Assembly (NCBI RefSeq): GCF_020532555.1 | Contig: NZ_JAJBBR010000012.1 | Location: 62,001-126,000, forward strand | DNA length: 64,000 bases | Direction of reading: 5' to 3' | Source of the DNA: Microvirga lenta | Lineage (GTDB): Bacteria > Pseudomonadota > Alphaproteobacteria > Rhizobiales > Beijerinckiaceae | In this document: positions 55,662 through 64,000 of the stretch, one piece after another | Layout: every line of letters begins with the position of its first letter | Position numbering within the stretch: position 1 is the stretch's first letter | Notes under the pieces: model-generated | The model's input: only the letters and a program-made list of their open reading frames with translations | Told to the model about the DNA's origin: nothing | Database searches by the model: none | Made by a program: the position numbers and the translations under genes

Positions 55662-55906
55662 TGCTGCATTGCACACGCAAGAACAAAGGCCACCGGCCAG
55701 ACCGGGCCGGTTAACTGTTAGGAGCTCCTCATGTTCGTGTCTTACATCCTGTCTAAAGTCCGCGCTTACCTGCGTTATCGGGAGACGGTCCGTGAGCTTT
55801 CGCTGCTCTCCGACCGCGAGCTCGACGATCTCGGCATCTCGCGCTTCCAGATCGAGAACATCGCCCGCGAGCACGCTGCCGCGTAAATAATTGCTGCATT
55901 GCAGCA
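55662..55906. repeat. TGCTGCATTGCA repeats flanking the DUF1127 gene
   Basis: The 12-mer TGCTGCATTGCA occurs at 55662-55673 in the leader and at 55892-55903 just after the stop. The second copy is part of a perfect 15-mer palindrome TGCTGCATTGCAGCA (55892-55906). Possible roles are regulator binding or RNA structure. Confidence 0.6.
55731..55886 (+). CDS. DUF1127 small protein
   Basis: A 51-residue, Arg-rich protein whose C-terminal half is the DUF1127 motif: LSLLSDRELDDLGISR followed by FQIENIAREHA. In several Alphaproteobacteria such proteins affect RNA handling and phosphate or carbon metabolism, and are expressed strongly under stress. TTAGGAGCTCCTC gives a good ribosome site. A terminator follows, so it is a single-gene transcript. 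Confidence 0.92.
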   Translation: MFVSYILSKVRAYLRYRETVRELSLLSDRELDDLGISRFQIENIAREHAAA

Positions 55907-55913
55907 TATGCCT

Positions 55914-55937
55914 CGCCCGCCCCTTCGGCGGGCGTTT
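55914..55937 (+). terminator. Rho-independent terminator of the DUF1127 gene
   Basis: CGCCCGCC (55914-55921) and GGCGGGCG (55927-55934) form an 8 bp GC stem with loop CCTTC, followed by TTT. It lies 28 bp after the stop codon. Confidence 0.8.
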
Positions 55938-56075
55938 GCATGTCTGGACGGAAACGGGTGCTTTTCATCTGTCCCGGATCCGGGATGTGTCATGTTATCA
56001 CATTAAACCATATGACTTTTGAAGCCATCCTGTTCGTGCGCGCCAATACGGCGCGTTCAAAAGCACGAGACAAAA

Positions 56076-56651
56076 ATGGCTTTCAAGAAGATCAGTACCA
56101 AGGGGCATTCTCCATTCGGCCTCACTCTCGATGGAGAAGGCTTCTACTTCAAAGGAAATTCCGCTGCGGATGTCATCGTCGGCAGCCGAAAGGATGACTA
56201 CCTGATCGGCGCCAGCGGCAATGACCGCCTCAGCGGCGGCGCCGGCGGCGATCTTCTCAATGGAGGCGCCGGCAACGATGTGCTCAGGGGTGGCGCCGGA
56301 GTCGATCACTTCGTGTTCAGCACGAATCTCGATACGGCCGGCGTCGACCGGATCACTGACTTCAGGGGCAGGATCGGTGAGAAGATCATGCTCAATGCCT
56401 ATGTCTTCGAGGCAGTCGAGGTCTCGCCAAAACTTCCGGTCGATGTGGATGCCAGGGACAGAGGCGGTCTCGCCGCTTCGAACTTCGTCGTCGGCAAGAG
56501 CGCCCAGGATGCGAGCGATCGTATCGTCTATGATCAAGAGACGGGTGCGCTCTACTACGATGCAGACGGCAACGGCGCTGCCGCCGCTGTCCAGTTCGCT
56601 CAGTTTCGAGCGGGCACCGTGTTGAAGGCCGATTACTTCCTGGTCTTCTGA
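56076..56651 (+). CDS. Small RTX calcium-binding protein
   Basis: Protein of 191 aa with four to five RTX nonapeptides (about residues 35-75, LIGASGNDRLSGGAGGDLL) and a C-terminal secretion region of the acidic type (DASDRIVYDQETGALYYDAD, ending Tyr-Phe-Leu-Val-Phe). It shares this ending with the RTX protein at 53367 by sequence type. ATG 56076 is used since the family start (MAFKKIST) follows; the ribosome site is weak. Function unknown. Confidence 0.82.
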   Translation: MAFKKISTKGHSPFGLTLDGEGFYFKGNSAADVIVGSRKDDYLIGASGNDRLSGGAGGDLLNGGAGNDVLRGGAGVDHFVFSTNLDTAGVDRITDFRGRIGEKIMLNAYVFEAVEVSPKLPVDVDARDRGGLAASNFVVGKSAQDASDRIVYDQETGALYYDADGNGAAAAVQFAQFRAGTVLKADYFLVF

Positions 56652-56663
56652 CGAACATCAAGG

Positions 56664-56692
56664 GAGTCCATTCCCGGTTTGGGAATGGACTC
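56664..56692. terminator. Long hairpin after the small RTX gene
   Basis: GAGTCCATTCCC (56664-56675) and GGGAATGGACTC (56681-56692) form a perfect 12 bp stem with loop GGTTT. No T-run follows, so it may terminate weakly or stabilise the mRNA end. Confidence 0.55.
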
Positions 56693-56775
56693 TCCATCGA
56701 CGTTTCGTCAGCGTTCCAAGTCACTAGGTTTGAAATGTGGTTGATTGGCGGACCCGCGCTCGCTACTTCAGTCGC

Positions 56776-58194
56776 ATGAACAATTTCGACCCCATTCACG
56801 TCATCGGCGGCGGCCTTGCCGGATCCGAGGCCGCCTGGCAGATCGCCCAGGCTGGCGTTCCCGTGATCCTGCACGAGATGCGCCCCGTGCGCGGCACCGA
56901 TGCCCATAAGACCGACGGCCTTGCGGAGCTGGTCTGCTCCAATTCCTTCCGCTCGGACGACGCCGAGACCAACGCGGTCGGCCTTCTGCACCAGGAGATG
57001 CGCACGCTCGGCTCCCTCATCATGGCCAAGGGCGATGCCAACCAGGTTCCGGCCGGCGGTGCGCTGGCGGTGGACCGGGACGGGTTCTCCGAGGCGGTGA
57101 CGGCTGCGCTGGAGGCTCATCCCCTCATCACCATCGAACGCGGCGAAGTGGCCGGGCTTCCGCCGGAGGATTGGTCGTCGGTAATCGTCGCCACCGGCCC
57201 TCTTACTTCTCCGGCCCTCGCCGAGGCGGTTCTCGGCCTGACCGGCGAGAAGGAGCTGGCCTTCTTCGACGCCATTGCGCCCATTGTCTACCGCGAATCC
57301 ATCAACATGGACGTGGCCTGGTTCCAGTCCCGCTACGACAAGGCAGGACCCGGCGGCACCGGCGCCGATTACATCAACTGCCCGATGAACAAGGAGCAGT
57401 ACGAGGCCTTCATCGACGCGTTGCTCGCGGGCGACAAGACCGAATTCAAGGCATGGGAGGCCAACACCCCCTATTTCGACGGCTGCCTGCCCATCGAGGT
57501 CATGGCCGCCCGGGGCCGCGAGACCCTGCGCCACGGCCCCATGAAGCCCGTCGGCCTCACCGACCCCAACAATCCCACGGTGAAGCCCTATGCCATCGTG
57601 CAGCTGCGCCAGGACAACGCCCTCGGCACCCTGTTCAACATGGTCGGATTCCAGACCAAGCTGAAATACGGCGAACAGGCCCAGGTCTTCCGCATGATCC
57701 CGGGACTGGAGAATGCCGAGTTCGCCCGTCTCGGAGGCATTCACCGCAACACCTACCTCAACTCGCCGAAGCTGCTCGACCCGACGCTGCGCCTGAAGGC
57801 GATGCCGCGCCTGCGCTTCGCCGGGCAGATCACCGGCTGCGAGGGCTATGTGGAGAGCGCTGCCGTCGGGCTCATGACCGGTCGCTTCGCCGCCGCCGAG
57901 CGGCTCGGCCGCACGGTTCCGCCCCTGCCTTCCACGACGGCGCTGGGCGCACTCATCAACCACATCACGGGTGGTCACATCGAGACCATCGACGAGGGGC
58001 CGCGCTCCTTCCAGCCGATGAACGTCAATTTCGGCCTGTTCCCGCCTCTCGCCACCGCCCCCAAGTCCGAGGACGGCAAGCGCCTGCGCGGACCGGCCAA
58101 GGCCATTGCCAAGAAGAAGGCGTTGACCGACCGGGCGCGGGCTGACCTAGCGGAATGGCTGGCCGGGACTGCGATGCCGCAGGCGGCAGAGTGA
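56776..58194 (+). CDS. trmFO: Folate/FAD-dependent tRNA (uracil-54-C5)-methyltransferase
   Basis: TrmFO (472 aa) makes ribothymidine at position 54 of tRNAs, using methylenetetrahydrofolate and FAD. The N-terminus [16 protein letters not shown] is the FAD-binding GxGxxG fold; the conserved [16 protein letters not shown] with its catalytic cysteine, and [11 protein letters not shown], are family hallmarks. Length fits. Alphaproteobacteria often use TrmFO in place of the SAM-dependent TrmA. The start at 56776 is preferred because the conserved N-terminus begins there. Confidence 0.95.
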   Translation: MNNFDPIHVIGGGLAGSEAAWQIAQAGVPVILHEMRPVRGTDAHKTDGLAELVCSNSFRSDDAETNAVGLLHQEMRTLGSLIMAKGDANQVPAGGALAVDRDGFSEAVTAALEAHPLITIERGEVAGLPPEDWSSVIVATGPLTSPALAEAVLGLTGEKELAFFDAIAPIVYRESINMDVAWFQSRYDKAGPGGTGADYINCPMNKEQYEAFIDALLAGDKTEFKAWEANTPYFDGCLPIEVMAARGRETLRHGPMKPVGLTDPNNPTVKPYAIVQLRQDNALGTLFNMVGFQTKLKYGEQAQVFRMIPGLENAEFARLGGIHRNTYLNSPKLLDPTLRLKAMPRLRFAGQITGCEGYVESAAVGLMTGRFAAAERLGRTVPPLPSTTALGALINHITGGHIETIDEGPRSFQPMNVNFGLFPPLATAPKSEDGKRLRGPAKAIAKKKALTDRARADLAEWLAGTAMPQAAE

Positions 58195-58241
58195 CGACGG
58201 CAGAGAGCGGCTGAAAGCGGCGTCTCTCCCATCGCGATCCG

Positions 58242-59090
58242 TCAGAACGTTCCCCGCCACAGCGCCAGAATCCGGCGCCATTGCGGAAGATCGATCTGGC
58301 TGTGCAGCGGGTCGTAATCCTTCCGCTCCATGGCCTTCAGATAAGGTTCCACCAGCGCCAGATGGCGGAAGGCCGGCAGGGCCGCGGCCGGAATCGTCCG
58401 GCGCAGGGTCCTGACCTGCGCCAGATGCCGCCGGGCGACGGCCCGCATGTCGGCCAGGGCGCTGTTCAGCCCGGGACCGCCGCGCCCCGACACCACGTCT
58501 TCCCGCACCACCCCGTGACGGGCGAGAACTTCCTCGGGAACAAAGAGCTGCCCCTGACGGGCATGCCAGGGAAACGCCCTCAGGAGACCCGTGATCGCAT
58601 AGGCCACGCCCGCATGGCCCGCGGCATCGGCCGTTCCGGGATCGGAGCCGTCCGTGAGGATGATGCTCGCGAGCTGAATCAGGCTCGACGAGGTCTCCCC
58701 GCCATAGCCTTCCAGGTCGTTCAGGCTCGGCATGGGGTCGTCGTAGAGATCGAAGATCCGCGCGTCGATGAGCGTGACGAGGGCGTGGCGCGGCAGGCGG
58801 AACTTGACGATGGTGTCGTCCAGAGCCGCTGCCACGGGATTGGCGCGGACATCGCCCCGGCTCTCGCCCTGCAGGGCATCGCGCCACCATTGCAGCCGGA
58901 TCTCGCCGAGCATCGCTTCCCGCACCGAGTCCCGCACGCGTGCGATCTCGAAGTTGAAGGCATAGAGCGCGTGAAGGTGCGGACGTTTGTCGGGCGGGGC
59001 GAACAGGCTGGCCCAGTAGCGGTCGGGATCGCCCTCGCGCACGAGGGATTCGCAATGGGTGAAGGCGAAATCGCCGCCGTTTTCCGCCAT
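58242..59090 (-). CDS. Squalene/phytoene-synthase-like protein (NDUFAF6-related)
   Basis: Protein of 282 aa of the squalene/phytoene synthase fold. It has DPDRYWASLFAPPDKRPHL at the start, ARVRDSVREAMLGEIRLQWW, and an aspartate-poor version of the usual DxxxD motifs. This points to the NDUFAF6-like subgroup, which in mitochondria assists complex I assembly, rather than a carotenoid enzyme. It lies one base downstream of the Mth938-like gene (related to NDUFAF3). That pairing, next to secDF, supports a complex-I- or membrane-insertion-linked role; this is inference. Confidence 0.8.
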   Translation of the reverse strand: MAENGGDFAFTHCESLVREGDPDRYWASLFAPPDKRPHLHALYAFNFEIARVRDSVREAMLGEIRLQWWRDALQGESRGDVRANPVAAALDDTIVKFRLPRHALVTLIDARIFDLYDDPMPSLNDLEGYGGETSSSLIQLASIILTDGSDPGTADAAGHAGVAYAITGLLRAFPWHARQGQLFVPEEVLARHGVVREDVVSGRGGPGLNSALADMRAVARRHLAQVRTLRRTIPAAALPAFRHLALVEPYLKAMERKDYDPLHSQIDLPQWRRILALWRGTF

Positions 59091-59091
59091 G

Positions 59092-59478
59092 TCACGGCAC
59101 CGCGATCAGAGCGGCGCCGACCCGGCGGTTCTCCGCGAGCAGGATGTTGTAGGTCCGCGCGGCCGCACCCGTCTGCATGACGTCGAGACCGATCCGGGCC
59201 TCGCGGAAACGCAGGCGGAACCGCTCCGGAATGGCGGCGATGTCCGCGCCCGTGCCGAGGAGGAGCAGCTCGAGGGCGTCTCCTTCCGCGAAGATGGGAG
59301 CGAGCGACTCGGTCGTCAGCTCCGTAATGGTATCGATGGGCCAAGCCCTGACGCCGGAGGGCAGCACCAGGATCGAGCCGCGATGGGACATGTCCGCGAA
59401 GCGGAAGCCGCCATTGCCGTAGGCATCGATGGGGAAGCGCCCCGGCACGAACCCGTCGTAGAGGCGGCCGCCGCTCAT
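59092..59478 (-). CDS. Mth938-like (DUF498, NDUFAF3-related) protein
   Basis: Protein of 128 aa with the Mth938 domain: YGNGGFRFADMSHRGSILVL, then WPIDTITELT, LLLGTGADIAAIPERF and YNILLAENRRVGAALIAV. Its mitochondrial relative NDUFAF3 is an assembly factor of respiratory complex I. It starts four bases after the secF stop and touches the next gene, so secD-secF-this gene-squalene-synthase-like gene are one operon. Confidence 0.9.
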   Translation of the reverse strand: MSGGRLYDGFVPGRFPIDAYGNGGFRFADMSHRGSILVLPSGVRAWPIDTITELTTESLAPIFAEGDALELLLLGTGADIAAIPERFRLRFREARIGLDVMQTGAAARTYNILLAENRRVGAALIAVP

Positions 59479-59482
59479 GGCC

Positions 59483-60421
59483 TCACTCCGCGGCGGCTTT
59501 CGCGCTGGCAGCCGGAGCCTCGATCTCCGCGCCCTCCCTGAGCCCGAAATAGACCAGGATCGGCGCGGCGATGAAGACGGACGAATAGGTGCCGACGATG
59601 AGGCCGAAGAGGATCGTGTAGGAGAAGCCCCTCAGCACCTCGCCGCCGAACACCGCGAGAGCAATGACGGCCAGGGCGGTGGAGAAGCCCGTGATGATGG
59701 TGCGCGTCAGCGTTTCGTTGATCGCCTGGTCGAGCAGCACTCCGACCGGCACCTTCTTGTACTTGCGCATCGTCTCGCGGATGCGGTCGTACACGACCAC
59801 CGTGTCGTTGAGCGAGTAGCCCATGATGGTCAGGATCGCGGCGATCGAGGTCATGTCGAACTGGATCTGCGTGACGGCGAAGAAGCCGATGGTGAGGACG
59901 ATGTCGTGCAGCGTCGCCACCACGGCGCCGATGGCGTATTGCCACTCGAAGCGGAACCAGAGATAGGCCAGGATCGCAAGCAGCGCGAGAATGACGCCGA
60001 GCGTACCCGACTGAACCAGCTCGCCTGAGACGCGGGGGCCGACGACTTCGATGCGGCGGAACTCGTACTCGTTTCCGAAGGTCTCGCGCATCCGCGAAAC
60101 CACCATCTGCTGCCCCTGCTCGCCGCCGGGCTGCAGCTCGATCCGGACGGACACTTCGCGTCCGTCGCCGAAGCCCTGAACCTCGGCAGAGCCGAACCCG
60201 AGAGCGCCCGCACGCTCGCGGATGGAGCCCACATCGGCCATGCCGTTCACGGCGCGCATCTCGATGAGCGTGCCGCCCTTGAAGTCGATGCCGAAGCTCA
60301 TCCCGACAGCGAAGAACAGGACGACGGTGAGAAGCGACAGGATAGCGGACAGCGGAAAGCTCACGCGCCGGTAGCGCATGAACTCGTACTTGGTATTGGT
60401 CGGGAAATAGCGGATCAGCAT
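59483..60421 (-). CDS. secF: Protein translocase subunit SecF
   Basis: SecF (312 aa) pairs with SecD to pull proteins across the inner membrane using the proton gradient. Six transmembrane helices are predicted. The family segments include FGIDFKGGTLIEMR in the first periplasmic region, then VVATLHDIVLTIGFF and GYSLNDTVVVYDRIRE. ATG 60421 is used since GGATGG lies eight bases before it; an in-frame ATG at 60433 sits directly on the ribosome site. It follows secD with a 15 bp gap. Confidence 0.96.
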   Translation of the reverse strand: MLIRYFPTNTKYEFMRYRRVSFPLSAILSLLTVVLFFAVGMSFGIDFKGGTLIEMRAVNGMADVGSIRERAGALGFGSAEVQGFGDGREVSVRIELQPGGEQGQQMVVSRMRETFGNEYEFRRIEVVGPRVSGELVQSGTLGVILALLAILAYLWFRFEWQYAIGAVVATLHDIVLTIGFFAVTQIQFDMTSIAAILTIMGYSLNDTVVVYDRIRETMRKYKKVPVGVLLDQAINETLTRTIITGFSTALAVIALAVFGGEVLRGFSYTILFGLIVGTYSSVFIAAPILVYFGLREGAEIEAPAASAKAAAE

Positions 60422-60436
60422 GGGAGAGCCCATCCT

Positions 60437-62044
60437 TTAAAAGTTGATCGCCTTGGGCCGGGTGAAGTGATACCAGCCGGCAATCATGAGGCGCGTGACC
60501 GTATAGGCCGTGAAGACGGTGGTGATCACGCCGATGGACAGGGTGACCGCGAAGCCGCGCACGGGGCCCGTGCCGAGGAAGAAGAGAATGCCTGCCGCAA
60601 GCAGGGTGGTGAAGTTCGCGTCGAGAATGGTCCCGAGTGCGCGGCCGAAGCCCTGGTCGAGCGACGACACGGCGGAGCGCCCGAGCCGCGCCTCCTCGCG
60701 GATGCGCTCGTAGATGAGCACGTTCGAATCCACCGCCATGCCGATGGTCAGCAGGATGCCCGCGATGCCCGGCAGCGTCAGCGTCGCGCCCATGACGGAC
60801 ATGACGCCGAGGATGAGCGCCACGTTGATGGCGACGGCCGCCACCGCGATGATGCCGAGAAGGCCGTAGCTCGCGATCATGAAGGCCGCGACGAGGACGG
60901 AGCCGATGATGACGGCGGTCCGGCCGGCCTCGATCGAATCCTGCCCGAGGCCCGGCCCGACCGTCCGCTCCTCGATGATCGTGAGCTTGGCAGGCAGTGC
61001 GCCCGCACGGAGCAGGACGGCGAGATCATTGACCTGCTGAACCGTGAAGCGGCCGGAGATCTGGCCCTGGCCGCCCGTGATCGGCGACTGGATCGTGGGC
61101 GCGGAAATCACCTCGTTGTCGAGCACGATGGCCAGGGGCCGGCCCACGTTTTCGGAGGTGGCCTGACCGAAGCGCTGCGCGCCGCGGATGTTGAAGCGGA
61201 AATTCACGATGGGTTCGTTGGTGCGGCTGTCGAAGGCCGGCTGGGCATCCGTCAGGTCCGCGCCCTCGGCGATGACCCGGCGCTCGACCGGAACTCGCTG
61301 GCCGCCCTCCTCACGCATGGGAAGCATGTCGACATCGCCCGTGCTCTGCTGGGCGAGAAGGCGGAACTCGAGCTTCGCGGTGCGGCCCAGGAGCTCCTTG
61401 AGCCGCTGCGGATCCTGCAGGCCGGGCACCTGCACGAGGATGCGGTCCGCGCCCTGGCGCTGGATGTTGGGCTCGGTGGTGCCGGTGACGTCGACACGAC
61501 GACGGACGACCTCGATGGACTGGTCGACGGCGCGGCGGATCCGCTCGTTGAAGCCGGCTTCCGTATAGGTCAGCGCGATCACGCCCTCGGGGGTGGTGGA
61601 AATCTCGATATCCGTGCCGCCGGTCTGCCCCAGAACCGCGTTGCCGGTCGGCTGTGCCAGCTCGCGCAGGCGCGGCAGGAGGCGCTCGCGGTCGGCGGGA
61701 TCGGGCACGCGCACCTGCACTCCGCGCGGCGTGAGCTGGATGCCGCCCTGAGGAGCGACGCGGGCTTCGCGCAGGATGCGGCGGACGTCGTCGCGCATCA
61801 GCGCGACCTGGGTCCGCAGGAGGTCCTGTGCGTCCACTTCCAGCAGGACGTGGGAGCCGCCCTGCAGGTCGAGGCCGAGAGAGATGGCGTGGGTCGGGAC
61901 GAGCCAGGACGGCACCCAGCCGGGGATGGAGTTCTGGAAGGCTTGGCGCTGCTCCTGCGTCATCAGGCTCGGCACGGCGAGGTACATGCCGATGAGGACG
62001 GCCGCAATGATAGTGAAAACCTTCAACTTCGAGAAGCGCAGCAT
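60437..62044 (-). CDS. secD: Protein translocase subunit SecD
   Basis: SecD (535 aa), partner of SecF. One N-terminal transmembrane helix (VFTIIAAVLIGMYLAV) is followed by the large periplasmic domain with LGLDLQGGSHVLLEVD (D1 motif), P1 head region and then five C-terminal helices with GMAVDSNVLIYERIREE. Shorter than E. coli SecD (615 aa), as in other Alphaproteobacteria. The ATG at 62044 matches the family start. Order yajC-secD-secF is the standard translocon operon. Confidence 0.96.
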   Translation of the reverse strand: MLRFSKLKVFTIIAAVLIGMYLAVPSLMTQEQRQAFQNSIPGWVPSWLVPTHAISLGLDLQGGSHVLLEVDAQDLLRTQVALMRDDVRRILREARVAPQGGIQLTPRGVQVRVPDPADRERLLPRLRELAQPTGNAVLGQTGGTDIEISTTPEGVIALTYTEAGFNERIRRAVDQSIEVVRRRVDVTGTTEPNIQRQGADRILVQVPGLQDPQRLKELLGRTAKLEFRLLAQQSTGDVDMLPMREEGGQRVPVERRVIAEGADLTDAQPAFDSRTNEPIVNFRFNIRGAQRFGQATSENVGRPLAIVLDNEVISAPTIQSPITGGQGQISGRFTVQQVNDLAVLLRAGALPAKLTIIEERTVGPGLGQDSIEAGRTAVIIGSVLVAAFMIASYGLLGIIAVAAVAINVALILGVMSVMGATLTLPGIAGILLTIGMAVDSNVLIYERIREEARLGRSAVSSLDQGFGRALGTILDANFTTLLAAGILFFLGTGPVRGFAVTLSIGVITTVFTAYTVTRLMIAGWYHFTRPKAINF

Positions 62045-62134
62045 CGGCAGCTCAACCTTTCCCAAACTCTTCGCCGCATCGTGCTGCGGCGGACCGGCCC
62101 TCCGGACGGAAGTCTCGGAGGGCAGGCCATGTCA

Positions 62135-62479
62135 TCAGGCCTTGACCGGCTCGCTCTTGGTGCGAACCTCGGCGATCATGGACCGGGCCACCTTGACCTT
62201 CACGCCCTCGGCGATCTCGACCTCGATATCGGCCGAATCCTCCAGAACCTTCGTCACCTTGCCGATGATGCCGCCCGAGGTGACCACCGTGTCGCCGCGA
62301 CGGACGTTCTTGATCATCTCCTGGTGCTCGCGCACCCGGCGCTGCTGAGGCCGGATGATGAGGAACCACATGATGACGAAAATGAGGATGAACGGAACGA
62401 ACTGGAGAATCATCTCCGTTCCGCCCCCGGCGGGGGCCCCTTGCGCGAAGGCGGGTGTGATGAACAAGCGGCTCTCCAT
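62135..62479 (-). CDS. yajC: Preprotein translocase subunit YajC
   Basis: YajC (114 aa), a single-pass membrane protein that associates with SecDF. The transmembrane helix (LQFVPFILIFVIMWFLIIRP) is followed by QQRRVREHQEMIKNVRRGDT and a small beta domain (VVTSGGIIGKV). The first residues resemble an extra signal-like segment with FITPAFAQ, usual in Hyphomicrobiales. ATG 62479 is chosen on that basis. First gene of the leftward translocon operon. Confidence 0.95.
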   Translation of the reverse strand: MESRLFITPAFAQGAPAGGGTEMILQFVPFILIFVIMWFLIIRPQQRRVREHQEMIKNVRRGDTVVTSGGIIGKVTKVLEDSADIEVEIAEGVKVKVARSMIAEVRTKSEPVKA

Positions 62480-62660
62480 GGATAAAGGCGCGTGGCGGGC
62501 GCAAGCAGCGCCCACCCGCGCCATAGGGGACTAGAAGCGGGGCGGAATATACCCATCGACTCCACGAAATCAATGAAGTTGCGGGGATTTCCAGAGGTTG
62601 CGTCGATGGACGCCCCCTCGCTTCCGCGCTAAGCAGCCCTGTCACGGGTTGCAGATCGAC

Positions 62661-63557
62661 ATGCCACATACGCCTTCGGACTCCCTTACCCCCCTCTCCT
62701 CGCCTGAGACCTTGAGCCTTCTGAAACGCATCGCCGATGCGCTGGAGCGCATGGCCCCGGCTGCTATGCCGCAGGCCGATTTCGGGGCCGCGGACGCCTT
62801 CGTCTGGCAGGCGGCAGCCCGGCGGCTGTCTCCGGTCCCCAAGGTCAGCCGCGTCGAGATGAGCCTGCTGCGCGGGATCGACCGGGTCCGGGACACCCTG
62901 GCCGAGAACACCCAGCGCTTCGCCAAGGGACTGCCTGCCAACAACGCCCTGCTCTGGGGCGCGCGCGGCATGGGCAAGTCGTCCCTCGTGAAGGCGGTCC
63001 ATGCGGAGATCAACGCCACGCGCCCTGCCGAATCGCGCCCTCTCAAGCTCATCGAGATCCACCGCGAGGACATCGAGACCCTCCCGGACCTGATGGCGCT
63101 GCTCCGGTCCGACCCGCACCGGTTCATCATCTTCTGCGACGATCTCTCCTTCGATGCCGACGATACCTCGTATAAGTCGCTCAAGGCGGTGCTGGAAGGC
63201 GGGATCGAGGGACGTCCCGACAACGTGATCTTCTACGCCACCTCGAACCGGCGCCACCTGCTGCCGCGGGACATGATGGAGAACGAGCGCTCGACGGCGA
63301 TCAATCCGGGCGAGGCGGTGGAGGAGAAGGTGTCCCTGTCGGACCGGTTCGGTCTCTGGCTCGGCTTCCACAAATGCAGCCAGGACGAATATCTCGACAT
63401 GGTCTTCGGCTATATCGACCACCTCGGGATCGAGGGAGACCGGGACGCCTTCCGCGCCGAGGCCCTGGAATGGGCGACGACGCGCGGCGCGCGCTCCGGC
63501 CGCACGGCCTGGCAGTTCATCCAGGATCTCGCGGGCCGCCTGGGCCGGCCGATCTAG
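62661..63557 (+). CDS. DUF815-family AAA ATPase
   Basis: Protein of 298 aa of the DUF815 group of P-loop ATPases. Walker A is GARGMGKSS (about residues 102-110) and Walker B is FIIFCDDLSF. The conserved NVIFYATSNRRHLLPRDMM and the sensor-like SLSDRFGLWLGF are typical. The function of the family is not established. It is divergent from yajC with 181 bp between starts and converges with the M23 peptidase gene. Confidence 0.92.
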   Translation: MPHTPSDSLTPLSSPETLSLLKRIADALERMAPAAMPQADFGAADAFVWQAAARRLSPVPKVSRVEMSLLRGIDRVRDTLAENTQRFAKGLPANNALLWGARGMGKSSLVKAVHAEINATRPAESRPLKLIEIHREDIETLPDLMALLRSDPHRFIIFCDDLSFDADDTSYKSLKAVLEGGIEGRPDNVIFYATSNRRHLLPRDMMENERSTAINPGEAVEEKVSLSDRFGLWLGFHKCSQDEYLDMVFGYIDHLGIEGDRDAFRAEALEWATTRGARSGRTAWQFIQDLAGRLGRPI

Positions 63558-63608
63558 GATCCTGGCCCCTGCCGACACCCGGGGGTGGCACGCATCCAAA
63601 ACGGCAAA

Positions 63609-63635
63609 GGGACGGCGGCTGAGCTCCGCCGTCCC
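63609..63635. terminator. Bidirectional terminator
   Basis: GGGACGGCGG (63609-63618) and CCGCCGTCCC (63626-63635) form a perfect 10 bp stem with a 7-base loop, with AAA before it and CTTCCTT after it, between convergent genes. Confidence 0.75.
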
Positions 63636-63690
63636 CTTCCTTGATCAGCAACGGGTCTCGAGGGCTGATCGAACCGGGAATTTCTGAATT

Positions 63691-64000
63691 TTAGCCGCCG
63701 AGATACTTCATCGGGTCGACCGGGGTCGCACCCTTGCGGATCTCGAAGTGGAGCTGCGGCGAGGTCACGTTGCCGGTCTGGCCGGAGGTGGCGATCACCT
63801 GGCCGCGCTTGACCTGCTCGCCGCGTTTCACGTTGAGCGAGCCGTTATGGGCGTAGGCCGAGACGTAGCCGTTCTCGTGCCGGATGAGCACGAGGTTGCC
63901 GTAACCCTTCACCTCGCTGCCGGCATAGGTCACCGTTCCGGCCTCGGCGGCCTTCACGGGGGTGCCTTCGGGGACCGCGATGTTGATGCCCTCGTTGCCG
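63691..64000 (-). CDS. LytM/M23 peptidoglycan peptidase, C-terminal part (5' end beyond window)
   Basis: C-terminal 102 residues of an M23-type zinc endopeptidase or an inactive activator. The frame is open to the window edge, so the start lies outside. Visible are GNEGINIAVPEGTPVKAAEA, then GYGNLVLIRHENGYVSAYAH with the HxxxH-like SAYAH segment, and SPQLHFEIRKGATPVDP with the LHFEIR motif. Two of the usual zinc ligands (His in YAH and LHFE) are present. The N-terminal LysM repeats expected of NlpD-type proteins cannot be seen here. Confidence 0.85.
   Translation of the reverse strand, partial: GNEGINIAVPEGTPVKAAEAGTVTYAGSEVKGYGNLVLIRHENGYVSAYAHNGSLNVKRGEQVKRGQVIATSGQTGNVTSPQLHFEIRKGATPVDPMKYLGG

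Overview
The window looks like chromosomal DNA from a high-GC alphaproteobacterium of the order Hyphomicrobiales (Rhizobiales), most like the Methylobacteriaceae/Microvirga group. This is inferred from gene order (coaD-cyclophilin-cyclophilin-queA-tgt; yajC-secD-secF followed by Mth938-like and squalene/phytoene-synthase-like genes), an OhrR with Cys22, a DUF1127 gene, a ROSE-type heat-shock leader and many RTX proteins. No species can be named from sequence alone.

Layout. 1-4.9 kb: a leftward operon for a periplasmic PaoABC-type molybdenum aldehyde oxidoreductase with its XdhC/PaoD-like maturation factor (cut by the left edge), divergent from an AraC-family regulator (5.1-6.0 kb). 6.1-7.8 kb: one IS1182-family insertion sequence, apparently inserted in a palindromic intergenic repeat. 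8.1 kb: tRNA-Lys(UUU). 8.4-10.8 kb: a stand-alone AceE/transketolase-like TPP enzyme. 10.9-15.8 kb: a leftward housekeeping cluster (coaD, two cyclophilins, secreted protein, queA, tgt, membrane protein). 16.4-20.7 kb: tyrS and gyrA, convergent. 21-28.8 kb: lemA with an HtpX-like protease gene, an HWE-type PAS histidine kinase, a PP2C-like phosphatase, MarC, OhrR and an M20 peptidase.

28.9-40.1 kb is an accessory zone of large RTX (calcium-binding, type I secreted) proteins interleaved with ssb and small secreted proteins. One RTX gene carries a nonsense codon that removes its C-terminal export signal. Two further RTX genes lie at 53.4 and 56.1 kb. No ABC/HlyD/TolC exporter is present in the window.

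40.3-44.2 kb: uvrA, a DUF4336 gene and a 51-residue single-helix membrane protein preceded by an unusually structured leader. 44.6-53.1 kb: a hybrid histidine kinase, a porin-like mini-protein, an AstE/AspA-type hydrolase, a heat-shock unit (RpoH-like promoter, ROSE thermometer, two Hsp20 genes), a DUF2231 membrane protein, a divergent Lrp/EamA pair and an 18-cysteine copper-storage protein. 54.5-64 kb: an MscS channel, DUF1127, trmFO, the SecDF-YajC translocon cluster, a DUF815 ATPase, and the end of a LytM/M23 peptidase gene cut by the right edge.

Themes: envelope function and export (SecDF-YajC, RTX proteins, periplasmic aldehyde oxidase, LemA/HtpX, MscS, M23), stress response (Hsp20, OhrR, Csp, UvrA, SSB) and tRNA modification (QueA, Tgt, TrmFO). 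Two conserved enzymes, Tgt and UvrA, lack canonical zinc ligands.
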